In this document: in pieces, positions 1 to 8,218 of the stretch | Layout: the number at the start of each line of letters is the position of its first letter | Numbering within the stretch: the first letter of the stretch is position 1 | DNA from: Oscillospiraceae bacterium | GTDB taxonomy: Bacteria > Bacillota > Clostridia > Oscillospirales > CAG-272 | NCBI GenBank assembly: GCA_003343845.1 | Contig: QAKK01000018.1 | Coordinates: forward strand, 42,262 to 106,261 | Length of the DNA: 64,000 nt | Direction: 5' to 3' | Position numbers and translations under genes: made by a program | Notes under the pieces: model-generated | Databases searched by the model: none | What the model saw: the letters and a program-made list of their open reading frames with translations, nothing else | Told to the model about the DNA's origin: nothing

Positions 1-28
1 CAGGGGGGCTGCATGGTACGTACAAACT

Positions 29-54
29 GTAGGGCGGGGGCTTGCTCCCGCCGC
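29..54 (+). repeat. Dispersed GC-rich repeat, family A
   Basis: The core GGGCGGGGGCTTGCTCCCGC is an imperfect palindrome. Near-identical copies lie at 41815-41838 and 44208-44233 on this strand, and at 20159-20185, 31346-31372 and 61302-61325 on the other. All copies are intergenic. Confidence 0.8.
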
Positions 55-132
55 ATTGGATGAGGTGCCTGCGCACCGGGCAACGGGTCGATGCTCTGCA
101 TGGAACCGCGGAATAATCTCCAAGCCCGCCGC

Positions 133-161
133 AAAAAAGCGCTCCGTGGAGCGCTTTTTTT
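133..161. terminator. Bidirectional intrinsic terminator after pyridoxal kinase gene
   Basis: Stem GCGCTCC/GGAGCGC is flanked by A6 on one side and T7 on the other. It sits immediately past the stop codon of the minus-strand kinase. Confidence 0.85.
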
Positions 162-164
162 GCA

Positions 165-1040
165 TTATATTTCTGCGAGCTTGTGCAGGCAGGGTTCGAG
201 CAGGACGCCGTCGCGGTGCGGCGTGTCAAACGCGGCGGAATAGGCGATCACGTCGCGGACAAAGGCGCTTGCCGCCGTGACGGCGGCGGAAAAACGCGTG
301 CCGGTGAGCAGCTTGCCGACGAGCACGGCGGCAAACAAGTCTCCCGTACCGGGGTACATGCCGCCGATGCGCGGCAGATTGACGAAAAACGGTGCGGGAT
401 CGAGCGATGCGGGCGACCGATCCACCCCGGCGGTCGAGACGCCGGAGGCGCGGTCGGTGACGATGCCGGTGATGACCACGCGGCGCGGACCGAGCGCAGT
501 CAGCCGGTCGAGCAGCGCCGAAATGCAGGCGGCAAGCGCCGTCGGCGACATGGCGGCGGTGTCCGGGTAGGGCACATCGCAGAGCAGGCAGGCTTCGGTC
601 AGATTCGGTACGATGATGTCGGCACGGCGGCAGAGCTCGCGCATGCGGTCGACAAGAGCTGCGGTGCTCTGCGAATAGAGTTCGCCGTCGTCCCCCATCA
701 CGGGGTCGATCAGCGTCAGCACATCCGCGCCGCCGAAGCGGGTGATGAAATCCTCAATGAAGTCGCACTGCGCCGCGCCCGAGAGAAACCCGGTGTAGAT
801 CGCATCCGGGCGGATGCCGAGTTTTTCCCAGTGGTCGGCGATCTTGTAGAGCTCGGGTGTCAGGTCGGTGAATGTGAAGCCCTCAAACCCACCGGTGTGC
901 GTGGAGAGCAGGGTGGTCGGCAGGGGCAGCACCTGCACGCCGAGCACCGAGAGCACCGGCAGAATGGTCGTGAGCGACCCGCGCCCGAAACAGGACAGGT
1001 CGTGCATCGCCGCCACGCGGCGGACGGGATATGCGGACAT
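165..1040 (-). CDS. Pyridoxal/pyridoxamine kinase (PfkB/ribokinase-like superfamily)
   Basis: Predicted to phosphorylate B6 vitamers (pyridoxal, pyridoxamine or pyridoxine) with ATP for PLP salvage in the cytoplasm. The 291-residue product has the early segment HDLSCFGRGSLTTILPVLS typical of PdxK/PdxY, the central LIDPVMGDDGELY segment, and the anion-hole motif GTGD at residues 231-234, whose Asp is the usual catalytic base. The ATG at 1040 is chosen over an upstream GTG at 1049 because AGGAGGTGA lies five bases before it. The gene is monocistronic, with a strong terminator downstream and a structured intergenic block upstream. Which vitamer is preferred cannot be told from the sequence. Confidence 0.9.
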   Translation of the reverse strand: MSAYPVRRVAAMHDLSCFGRGSLTTILPVLSVLGVQVLPLPTTLLSTHTGGFEGFTFTDLTPELYKIADHWEKLGIRPDAIYTGFLSGAAQCDFIEDFITRFGGADVLTLIDPVMGDDGELYSQSTAALVDRMRELCRRADIIVPNLTEACLLCDVPYPDTAAMSPTALAACISALLDRLTALGPRRVVITGIVTDRASGVSTAGVDRSPASLDPAPFFVNLPRIGGMYPGTGDLFAAVLVGKLLTGTRFSAAVTAASAFVRDVIAYSAAFDTPHRDGVLLEPCLHKLAEI

Positions 1041-1109
1041 GCAGGTCACCTCCTTGCATTTGTTTCGGTATCAAAGACGCAGAAATAAGATTTGAATCAA
1101 AATTCCGTA

Positions 1110-1214
1110 AAAAAGACGGCTGCGCCGGCTTTTTTACTCCTTAAAGGGCGCGTCCGGTCGAGGACGACGCGAGTGAACGCCCTTCTAACAGTCGAAAATC
1201 TTAATTTTCGACTG
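1110..1214. other. Structured intergenic block between the kinase gene and rny
   Basis: Three inverted repeats occur in a row: AAAAAAGACGGC/GCCGGCTTTTTT (1110-1137, terminator-like in both directions), AAGGGCG/CGCCCTT enclosing CGTCC/GGACG (about 1142-1186), and CAGTCGAAAAT/ATTTTCGACTG (1189-1214). No reading frame of note lies here. It could be stacked terminators or a small structured RNA; I do not recognise a known riboswitch. Confidence 0.5.
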
Positions 1215-1277
1215 ATTTAATTATAGTTTATTTTTGAGGAATTTGCAACGCATTTCGCAGCATTTCGCAAAAGAATA

Positions 1278-1307
1278 TTGACATCGTATATAACTATAAT
1301 GTATAAT
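1278..1307 (+). promoter_or_regulatory. Sigma-A-type promoter for rny
   Basis: TTGACA (1278-1283), an 18-base spacer, and TATAAT (1302-1307). About 80 bases of leader remain before the rny start. Confidence 0.75.
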
Positions 1308-1390
1308 ATATGGTAGTGCAGATTTGCCTGTCTCGCCTGCGGCGGGGCGGCTTTGCATAATTTTCCGAAAATTCAAGGAGGTACACTGCG

Positions 1391-2938
1391 ATGGAAATTT
1401 ACATTGCAGTCGGTGCCGTCGCCTTGATTGTGGGATTGCTGCTTGGTACGGTCATCGGCTCGATGCACCGCAAGCGCGTTGCCGAGAAAGAGATCGGCAG
1501 TGCGGAGGAGCAGGCGGCAAGAATTGTTGAAGAAGCGATCAAAACCGCCGAGAGCAAGAAGAAAGAGTCTGTGCTCGAGGCAAAAGAGGAAGTTCTGAAG
1601 ATCCGCACGGATGCCGAGAACGAACTCAAGGAGCGCCGCAAGGAAGTCTCCCGACAGGAGCGCCGCATTCAGCAAAAAGAAGAATCGCTTGACGCAAAGA
1701 CCGAAGCTATTGAAAACAAGAACGAACTTCTGAACCAGAAAATCAAAGAGACGGAAGATCTTCGCGGGAAGATTCAGGAGACGCTGGATTCGCATGTCGC
1801 GATGCTGGAGCGCATCGCCGGCTTTACACGCGACCAGGCGCGCGATGAATTGCTCTCCCGCATGGAGACGGCACTGACACATGAAAAGGCGCTGAAGATT
1901 GCGCACTTTGAAGAACAGTTCAAGGACGAGGCGGAGGAGAAGGCGAAGGACATCCTGTCCACCGCCATCCAGCGCTGCGCCGCCGACCATGTCAGCGAGA
2001 TCACGATCTCGACCGTTCAGCTCCCCAATGAGGACATGAAGGGTCGTATCATCGGTCGCGAGGGCCGCAACATCCGCGCGATCGAGACGCTCACCGGCGT
2101 CGATCTGATCATTGACGACACGCCCGAGGTCATCACGATCTCCGGCTTTGACTCGGTGCGCCGCGAGGTCGCGCGCATCGCGCTTGAGAAGCTGATCGCG
2201 GACGGGCGCATCCATCCCGCACGCATTGAAGAGATGGTCGAAAAGGCGCGCCGCGAGGTGGATGCCACCATCAAGCAGGCGGGCGAAAAGGCAACCTTTG
2301 AGACCGGCGTGCACGGTCTGCATCCCGACGTCATCAAGCTGCTCGGCAGACTGCGTTACCGCACGAGCTACGGGCAGAATGTCCTGCGCCACTCGATTGA
2401 GGTCTCGCTTCTGTCCGGCATTCTGGCAAGCGAGCTCGGTTCCGACGTGACGGTTGCCAAGCGTGCAGGTCTTCTGCATGACATCGGCAAGGCGCTCACG
2501 CAGGAGGCGGAGGGTTCGCACATCCAGCTCGGCGTAGAAGTCGCCAAGAAGCATAAGGAATCGCAGGAGGTCATCAATGCGATCGAGGCGCACCACGGCG
2601 ACGTGGAGCCCGAGTCGCTGACCGCGTTCATCGTTCAGGCGGCAGACGCCATTTCGGCGGCACGTCCGGGCGCACGGCGTGAGGACCTCGAAAATTACAT
2701 CAAGCGCTTGCAGAAGCTCGAAGAGCTGGCAAACGATTTCCCCGGCGTGGAGAAGACCTTTGCCATCCAGGCAGGCCGTGAGATCCGCGTCATGGTCAAG
2801 CCCGAGCAGGTTTCGGACGATCAGATGACGATCCTCGCACACGAGATCGCCTCCAAGATCGAGAGCGAGATGGACTACCCGGGGCAGATCAAGGTGCATC
2901 TGATTCGCGAGAGTCGCACCGTGGATTTTGCAAAATAA
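1391..2938 (+). CDS. rny: Ribonuclease Y
   Basis: Membrane-anchored endoribonuclease that initiates mRNA decay in Firmicutes. The 515-residue protein starts with a single transmembrane helix (IYIAVGAVALIVGLLLGTVIG). A long charged coiled coil (about residues 30-200) rich in Glu, Lys and Arg follows, then a KH RNA-binding domain with IIGREGRNIRAIE near residue 216. The catalytic HD domain has RHSIEVSLLSG and LLHDIGKA, with the His-Asp pair near residue 363. Length matches the family (about 520). AAGGAGG precedes the ATG by about 9 bases. ymdB follows after a terminator hairpin, the same order as in Bacillus subtilis. Confidence 0.97.
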   Translation: MEIYIAVGAVALIVGLLLGTVIGSMHRKRVAEKEIGSAEEQAARIVEEAIKTAESKKKESVLEAKEEVLKIRTDAENELKERRKEVSRQERRIQQKEESLDAKTEAIENKNELLNQKIKETEDLRGKIQETLDSHVAMLERIAGFTRDQARDELLSRMETALTHEKALKIAHFEEQFKDEAEEKAKDILSTAIQRCAADHVSEITISTVQLPNEDMKGRIIGREGRNIRAIETLTGVDLIIDDTPEVITISGFDSVRREVARIALEKLIADGRIHPARIEEMVEKARREVDATIKQAGEKATFETGVHGLHPDVIKLLGRLRYRTSYGQNVLRHSIEVSLLSGILASELGSDVTVAKRAGLLHDIGKALTQEAEGSHIQLGVEVAKKHKESQEVINAIEAHHGDVEPESLTAFIVQAADAISAARPGARREDLENYIKRLQKLEELANDFPGVEKTFAIQAGREIRVMVKPEQVSDDQMTILAHEIASKIESEMDYPGQIKVHLIRESRTVDFAK

Positions 2939-2944
2939 ACAAGA

Positions 2945-2977
2945 AAGGCTGTTTCGGCATTCCGAGACAGCCTTTTT
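2945..2977 (+). terminator. Intrinsic terminator or attenuator between rny and ymdB
   Basis: Stem AAGGCTGTTTCGG/CCGAGACAGCCTT followed by T5. ymdB begins only 22 bases later, so readthrough may supply its mRNA. Confidence 0.75.
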
Positions 2978-2998
2978 GAAAAAGAAAGAGAGCGGCGT

Positions 2999-3763
2999 AT
3001 GAAGATTTTAATGCTCGGCGATATTGTCGGCGGCGCGGCGACGGACACGCTGTGCAGCCGATTGTGGGGGCTGCGGCGGGAGCTTGGGTGCGACATGGTG
3101 GTCGCCAACGGCGAGAACGCCACCGGCATCATGGGTATCTCTGCCGAGGATGCGGGGCGTTTGCTCGACGCGGGCGTCGATGTGCTCACCGGCGGCAACC
3201 ATTCGCTGCACAACCGGTCGGTTTACACCATGCTGGACGACAGCCCGTATATCCTGCGTCCCGCCAATCTGCCCGCCGCCGCGCCGGGCTGCGGCGATAC
3301 CGTGTTTGACTGCGGCGCGGCGCGCGTGCTGGTGCTTAATCTGTCGGGTATGATGAATCTGGAGCATGCGGGAAATCCCTTTGAGGTGGCGGATCGTATT
3401 CTCGCCCGTCGGCGCGGGGAATACGATGCGGCGCTTGTCGATCTGCACGCCGAGGCGACCGCCGAGAAGGAAGCAATGGGTTGGTATCTCGACGGCAGGG
3501 TGACCGCCGTCGTCGGCACGCATACGCATGTGCAGACCGCCGATGCAAAGATCCTGCCGCGCGGCACGGCGTATATGACCGATCTCGGCATGTGCGGACC
3601 CGAGGGCGGCGTGCTCGGCACGGATCGCGACGTCATTCTGCGGCGGTTCACCACAGGCACTCCGCAGAAATTTGTGCCCGCAACGGGTAAGATCGTCCTG
3701 CGCGGCGCGCTCATCACCTGCGATGGGCTGCGCGCCGCCGCCATTGAGCGCGTGGAGATCTGA
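2999..3763 (+). CDS. ymdB: YmdB-family metallophosphoesterase (TIGR00282)
   Basis: Predicted dinuclear-metal phosphodiesterase; the B. subtilis homologue YmdB hydrolyses cyclic nucleotides in vitro and affects multicellular behaviour. The 254-residue protein shows the metal-ligand motifs in order: GDIVGG at the N-terminus, NGENATG, GGNHSLH, DLHAEATAEK and GTHTHVQTADAKILP. Length is close to the family norm (about 260). AAAGAGAG stands just before the ATG. It lies downstream of rny across a hairpin, the conserved Firmicutes arrangement, consistent with a link to RNA turnover or signalling. Confidence 0.93.
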   Translation: MKILMLGDIVGGAATDTLCSRLWGLRRELGCDMVVANGENATGIMGISAEDAGRLLDAGVDVLTGGNHSLHNRSVYTMLDDSPYILRPANLPAAAPGCGDTVFDCGAARVLVLNLSGMMNLEHAGNPFEVADRILARRRGEYDAALVDLHAEATAEKEAMGWYLDGRVTAVVGTHTHVQTADAKILPRGTAYMTDLGMCGPEGGVLGTDRDVILRRFTTGTPQKFVPATGKIVLRGALITCDGLRAAAIERVEI

Positions 3764-3790
3764 AGGAGAACACAAAAAAGCAGACGCCGG

Positions 3791-3822
3791 AGGGGCGCAC
3801 TTCCGCAAGGAAGTGCGCCCCT
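3791..3822 (+). terminator. Strong hairpin downstream of ymdB
   Basis: Perfect 14-bp stem (AGGGGCGCACTTCC and its complement) with loop GCAA. The T-tract is poor. Confidence 0.6.
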
Positions 3823-3922
3823 CTGTGTTGGCGGCGGTATGCTTTGGTGAAAGGCACCGCATCCGGCACGGCGACGCAGCGTCGTGCCGCCTTCCCCTTC
3901 CCGGCGTTCTTTTGCCGCACAT

Positions 3923-3957
3923 AAAAAAGAGGAACGGACAAGCCGTTCCTCTTTTTT
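3923..3957. terminator. Bidirectional terminator between ymdB and the lipoprotein gene
   Basis: A6-GAGGAACGG / CCGTTCCTC-T6 serves convergent transcription from both sides. Confidence 0.9.
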
Positions 3958-3969
3958 ATGTAGATTTGC

Positions 3970-5457
3970 TTACTTCTCGGCGGTCCACTGATCGACTGCC
4001 TTGCCGTAGTACTCGTTGATGACGCTGAGGAGCGCGGTTGCCGAGTTCTTGTGGGAATCATACATCGAGGCAAAGTTGCGGTCGTAGTTGCGGATCATGA
4101 TGATCAGCTGCTTGTTGTAAGGACCGATCTGATAGTAGTAGCCGATGTCGAAGACCAGGGTATCGAGGATGATCTCGACCATGCTCTCGGACTCTTCGTC
4201 ACGGGCGGACTGACCGATCAGTGTGACATCGTAGTATGCGGGCAGGACGATCTTCTGACCGTAGTATGCCAGCGCCTCGGTGATCGTACCGGTGCGCTCG
4301 ACGTCGTCCTGGATCAGCGGCACGCAGATAAACTGCGAGTTGTAAGGTGCAACGGTGTGGTAGTATTCATCCTGCGTGGTGTTCAGCTTCGGATAAGGAA
4401 GAATACCGAAGTCGCTCTCCATCTCGCGGAAGGTCGGCATATTGCCGAGCAGCGAGGTCCAGAAGAGTGCCTGGTCGTTCTGCCACATGGGCGCGCCGGA
4501 CTTGATGTTTCTCTGATAGGTGAAGGAGTACTGCGTATCGTATGCGATGTCGAAGTACTTCTCAAGCGCTGCGACCGTGGTTTCGTTGTACAGCGTCAGT
4601 TCGATCTGACCCTCTGTGTTGATCGTGCAGCAGCGCTGACCGGCAGCGTTGACAATACCGACGACCGAGTCATCCCAGACGAGCAGACCGAAGCGGTCGT
4701 TCTCGTTCATCTGACCATCCTAGTTGAGGTCTTCGGTGACGGTCTTGCAGAGCGTGCCGAAGGTGTCCAGCGTCCAGTTTCCGTCGTCAACCAGCTGATA
4801 GGGGTTCTGAAGGTCATAGTTCTTGACCAGCTGCTTGTTGAACATCAGGCAGAAGGTTGCGTCGTTGTCCGAGCAGGTGATGTCACCCGTCGTGAAGAGC
4901 ATAACGTCGCGGACGGAGAGGCTCTCGTTTGCCTTCTGGTCCCACCAGGACTTCGACAGGTCGATGCCCGGGACGGAATTGAGGTCATAGAGGAGACCGC
5001 TGTAGGCAAGGACGGAGACGTCATAGCCTGCGATCAGTGCAAGGTCGTAGGTGCAGTCGCCCGAGTTGACGCTCTGGTTGATCGCCATGAAGCCGGGACC
5101 GCCGCCCGAAGAGTATGCCTTCTTCGCCTCTTCGTTGATCTTGATCTTGTAGTCCTCCTGCACCTTGGTCTTGCGCTTGTACTGTGCGCTGGCAAGCGGC
5201 AGGGCGGAATCTTCCTCAAAGGCAAAATCGTTGTAGGCGACGTTGCCGGCGGTCAGGATGTTGAAATCCTCTCCGCCGTAGTCCGCGGTCAGCGGTACGC
5301 CCAACGTTTCCTCAAGCTCGGAGGTATCCGCTGTGTCGGACACGTCCGATCCGCTTGTGGTATCGGGCTTGGTCTTGTCGCCGCAGGCGGCGAACATGGG
5401 GCAGAGCATCAGCGCAGCAAGCGCCAATGCGATGAAACGCTTCAGTTTCATATTCAT
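3970..5457 (-). pseudogene. Extracellular solute-binding lipoprotein (ABC type), interrupted by an in-frame TAG
   Basis: The N-terminus is a lipoprotein signal (MNMKLKRFIALALAALML, lipobox FAAC) followed by an Asp/Ser/Thr-rich linker. The body resembles family-1 extracellular solute-binding proteins for sugars (SWWDQKANESLSVRD, GDITCSDNDATFCLMFNKQL). At 4720-4722 the frame has TAG in the context DLN-stop-DGQMNENDRFG, and then runs on unchanged for another 246 codons to 3970. The stop falls inside a DxNxDG-like calcium-loop motif, so the missing residue is probably Lys, Gln or Gly by one substitution. Start 5457 has AAAGGAG upstream. No permease or ATPase genes adjoin. It could be a true nonsense allele, a readthrough gene or a sequencing error. 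Confidence 0.85.
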
Positions 5458-5502
5458 GAACAAAACTCCTTTCTTTTTTGCGCGGGTGTTTGTAACATTT
5501 TT

Positions 5503-5531
5503 ATTATAATACATAAGGGTAAACCTTGCAA
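5503..5531 (-). promoter_or_regulatory. Promoter of the solute-binding lipoprotein gene
   Basis: On the minus strand TTGCAA (5526-5531), 17 bases, TATAAT (5503-5508). It lies back-to-back with the promoter of the regulator gene. Confidence 0.75.
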
Positions 5532-5570
5532 TCCCAAAAAAACGATTCAAAATAATTTTTTTTGCGGGGA

Positions 5571-5599
5571 TTGACCGGCGCGCCCCGATGTGTTATACT
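5571..5599 (+). promoter_or_regulatory. Promoter of the PBP-sensor regulator gene
   Basis: TTGACC (5571-5576), 17 bases, TATACT (5594-5599). The two divergent -35 elements are only 39 bases apart, which allows joint control by one bound regulator. Confidence 0.75.
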
Positions 5600-5647
5600 T
5601 TACGGTAGAAGAAATGCGGTATTTTTACGGATCCGGAGGTGAGACGT

Positions 5648-6721
5648 ATGCATGTATTGGTCGAAGCATCCTATATGAATTCGCACTGGTGCGCGCACTA
5701 TCTGCGCGGCATCACGGCGCAGGCAAAGCGCAAGAATATGCCGGTCAGCGTGCATACCACGACCGAATTCCTTGACGATCCTTCCTTTAATGATACGCAT
5801 GTCATCGTGCTCGGCTCGTCGCTCACCTGGGCGTCCCGCAGCATGAACCTGCTCTACAGCCGCGATGTGCGCCCGATCGTGCTCGCCGTCGCCAATTATC
5901 AGAAGCAGTTTCCGTTTGCCAGCTTCATCACGATGGATTATGACGATGCCATGCGCAAGCTGATGAAGTTCCTGCACGCGGGCGGGCGGACGAAGACCGC
6001 GTTTTTCTCCGGCAATACCAAGAGCTCGACCGATATGCAGAAGGTTGCAAACTATCTGCAGGAGGGCGGGCGCGAGCAGGATATTTTCCACTTTGAAGGC
6101 ACGCTCCGCGAGACGACCGACCGCCTGCTTGCGCGCATCGACGAGTTTGATTCGGTGCTCTGTGCCAACGATGTGTCCGCCGTCGTGCTGATGAAGCGGC
6201 TGGAGTCGCTCGGCTTCAATCTGCCGGAGGACATGCACATCGTTTCGTTCGGCGACACGGTGCTTGCCAATCTCGAGATTCACAACATCGCGGTTGCCAA
6301 GGTCAAGAGCGTGGAGGCGGGCAAGCTCGCCATCAGCGCCTACCGGCTGCTAAAATCCAATCCCTCGATCTCCTCCGCGTCGATGCTGCTGCACTGCGAC
6401 ATCTACGATTATCATTACGACCCCGTGGACATCAAGCTGGAGCACACACGGATGCTGTTTGACCGCCACGTCGGCGCCAATTTCTTCCGCGATCCGGACG
6501 TCGAGCGTGTCCTGCTCGTCGAGAAGCTGCTGTCCGGCTGCGACAAGCTGGATATTCAGATCCTGCGCGAGGTCATTTCCAAGGAGAGCTATTCCAAGAT
6601 CGCGGCAAAGCTGTTCATCGCCGAGAACACGATCAGCTACCGCATCAAAAAGATCCTTGCCGGCGCGCCCGGCAAGAGCAAAGAGGAGATCTTTGATCTT
6701 CTCGCCGAGTTTTTGTTCTGA
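5648..6721 (+). CDS. Transcriptional regulator with LacI-like sensor domain and C-terminal HTH
   Basis: A 357-residue protein. Residues 1 to about 270 resemble the periplasmic-binding-protein-like sensor of LacI/GalR regulators (ends with the LacI-like DMHIVSFGDTVLANLEI and the VEAGKLAISAYRLL segment). The usual N-terminal LacI HTH is absent. Instead a putative helix-turn-helix lies at the C-terminus (YSKIAAKLFIAENTISYRIK), LuxR/PucR-like. ATG 5648 is preferred over GTG 5639 because GGAGG is 8 bases upstream. Divergent placement suggests it senses a sugar-type ligand and controls the lipoprotein gene (inference). The neighbouring lipoprotein is broken, so its ligand system may be decaying. 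Confidence 0.8.
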   Translation: MHVLVEASYMNSHWCAHYLRGITAQAKRKNMPVSVHTTTEFLDDPSFNDTHVIVLGSSLTWASRSMNLLYSRDVRPIVLAVANYQKQFPFASFITMDYDDAMRKLMKFLHAGGRTKTAFFSGNTKSSTDMQKVANYLQEGGREQDIFHFEGTLRETTDRLLARIDEFDSVLCANDVSAVVLMKRLESLGFNLPEDMHIVSFGDTVLANLEIHNIAVAKVKSVEAGKLAISAYRLLKSNPSISSASMLLHCDIYDYHYDPVDIKLEHTRMLFDRHVGANFFRDPDVERVLLVEKLLSGCDKLDIQILREVISKESYSKIAAKLFIAENTISYRIKKILAGAPGKSKEEIFDLLAEFLF

Positions 6722-7021
6722 TTTTTGTCCGAAAGCCGCCATTTGCAGTATACCGCCCGCTCGGGCGGCTTGTCCATGCGGTTTTCGGGCAATTTTTGTT
6801 TTTCGGCGCGGGAAGCGGGCGGTCTTTAGGCTTCCCAACCGGGGAAGGCTTGGTTCGCACGGTACACATGCGACTGGGGACAGCCGCGGGTTCGCGCGTC
6901 TCTTAGGCTTCCTCCCTTCAAAAGTCGGGGTTTTATTTTTTCGCAAATTTGTATGCAGAGGCACGCGTTCCGTTATATAATAAAAGGTGTAAAAAATATT
7001 TTCCGCACAGGAGACAGAAAT
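6722..7021. other. 300-base intergenic region upstream of the acetate-kinase-like gene
   Basis: It holds a GC-rich hairpin (CCGCCCG/CGGGCGG around 6750-6768) and a degenerate GCTTCCC...GGGGAAGGC palindrome near 6828-6852 related to dispersed family B. TATAAT at 6975-6980 may be a -10, but I see no convincing -35. No gene is apparent. Confidence 0.4.
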
Positions 7022-8218
7022 ATGAAGATTCTTGTTTGCAATGTCGGCAGCACCTCGCTGAAGTTCAAGCTCTACGAGATGCCCGAAAAGACCGTCTACG
7101 CCACCGGCAAGGTGGAGCGCGTCGGCAGCACGTCCGAGGCGATCTATTCCTTCTGCAACGTGAGGACCGGCGAGAAGATCGCCAAGGATCACCTCTCGGT
7201 ACCGCGCTACAAGGACGGCATCGCGCTGTTCCTCGGCGACCTGCTGGACAAAAAGCAGGGCATTCTCTCGGACATCGCCGAGATCAGCGCCGTCGGCTTC
7301 AAGACCGTGCTTGCCAAGGGACATCACGGCGTGTTTGAGCTGAACGACGAGACGCTTGCCGCCATGCGCGACTATCTGTTCATCGCGCCCGCGCACAACC
7401 AGCCTTACCTCGACGCCATCGGCGAGTTCAAGGCAATGCTGCCGAACGCGCTGCTCGTCGGCTCGTTTGAGACCGCGTTCCACAAGACGATTCCGAAAGA
7501 GCGCAAGCTCTATGCGCTCCCCTATGAGTGGTACGAAAAGTACGGCATTCAGCGTTTCGGCTTCCACGGGCATTCGCATGAGTACACCGCGCGTCACCTG
7601 CCCGAGCTTGTCGGCAAGACCGAGTTCCGTGCGATCTCCTGCCACCTCGGCGGCTCGTCCTCGCTCTGCGCAATCAAGGACGGCAAGAGCGTGGACTGCT
7701 CCTTCGGCTTCACGCCCCAGACCGGTCTGCCCCACGCGGCGCGCATCGGCGACATTGACGCCTACATCGTGCCCTTCCTCATGAACGAGGGGATGACGAT
7801 GGAGGAGATCACCACCGCGTTTGCCAAGAAGAGCGGTCTCTACGGCATCTCCGGCGTGGACAGCGACCTCCGCTTCATCGAGGAGGCGGCAAACGCCGGC
7901 AACGAGCGCGCCAAGCTCGCGATCGACATGTTTGTCGCAGCCATCGTCCGCTATGCCGGCAGCTTCTATGCCGAGCTTGGCGGGCTGGATTACCTCACCT
8001 TTGCGGGCGGCATCGGCGAAAATTCCGCCACGGTGCGCCGCCGCGTCTGCGATGCGCTCGGCGTTTTCGGCGTGAAGATCGATCCCGAGAAGAACGCAAA
8101 CGTCCACGGCGAGTGCGAGATTTCTGCGCCCGACTCCAAGGTGAAGATCTACACGATCGCCACCGACGAGGAGCAGATGGTCGCCGTCAAGACCTATGAG
8201 TACAGCCAGAACCGATAG
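7022..8218 (+). CDS. Divergent acetate/propionate-kinase-family protein (ASKHA fold)
   Basis: A 398-residue protein with the AckA framework: NVGSTSLKF at the N-terminus (phosphate-1 loop, Asn7 kept), RFGFHGHSHEY (His180 region), GLPHAARIGDID (Arg241 position), FAGGIGENS, and ATDEEQMVA (Glu384 position). By eye several residues essential in characterised acetate kinases differ. The HRVVHGG segment carrying Arg91 reads VGFKTVLAKGHHG, the Asp148 segment reads SFETAFHKTIP, and HLGNGSS reads HLGGSSS. Acetate may therefore not be the substrate. Start ATG follows AGGAGA. The stop overlaps the next ORF by 23 bases, implying coupled translation with the DUF2877 protein. Confidence 0.85.
   Translation: MKILVCNVGSTSLKFKLYEMPEKTVYATGKVERVGSTSEAIYSFCNVRTGEKIAKDHLSVPRYKDGIALFLGDLLDKKQGILSDIAEISAVGFKTVLAKGHHGVFELNDETLAAMRDYLFIAPAHNQPYLDAIGEFKAMLPNALLVGSFETAFHKTIPKERKLYALPYEWYEKYGIQRFGFHGHSHEYTARHLPELVGKTEFRAISCHLGGSSSLCAIKDGKSVDCSFGFTPQTGLPHAARIGDIDAYIVPFLMNEGMTMEEITTAFAKKSGLYGISGVDSDLRFIEEAANAGNERAKLAIDMFVAAIVRYAGSFYAELGGLDYLTFAGGIGENSATVRRRVCDALGVFGVKIDPEKNANVHGECEISAPDSKVKIYTIATDEEQMVAVKTYEYSQNR

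Noticed and set aside
1373..2899. 508-codon minus-strand open frame
   Set aside because: Antisense of rny, whose KH and HD motifs are unmistakable.
3024..3353. Alternate-frame Arg/Cys-rich frames within GC-rich genes
   Set aside because: Compositional shadows of ymdB; many similar ones occur throughout and were ignored.
4051..5574. 507-codon plus-strand open frame
   Set aside because: Antisense of the broken lipoprotein gene; no ribosome binding site, no family resemblance, while the minus strand has clear family motifs.
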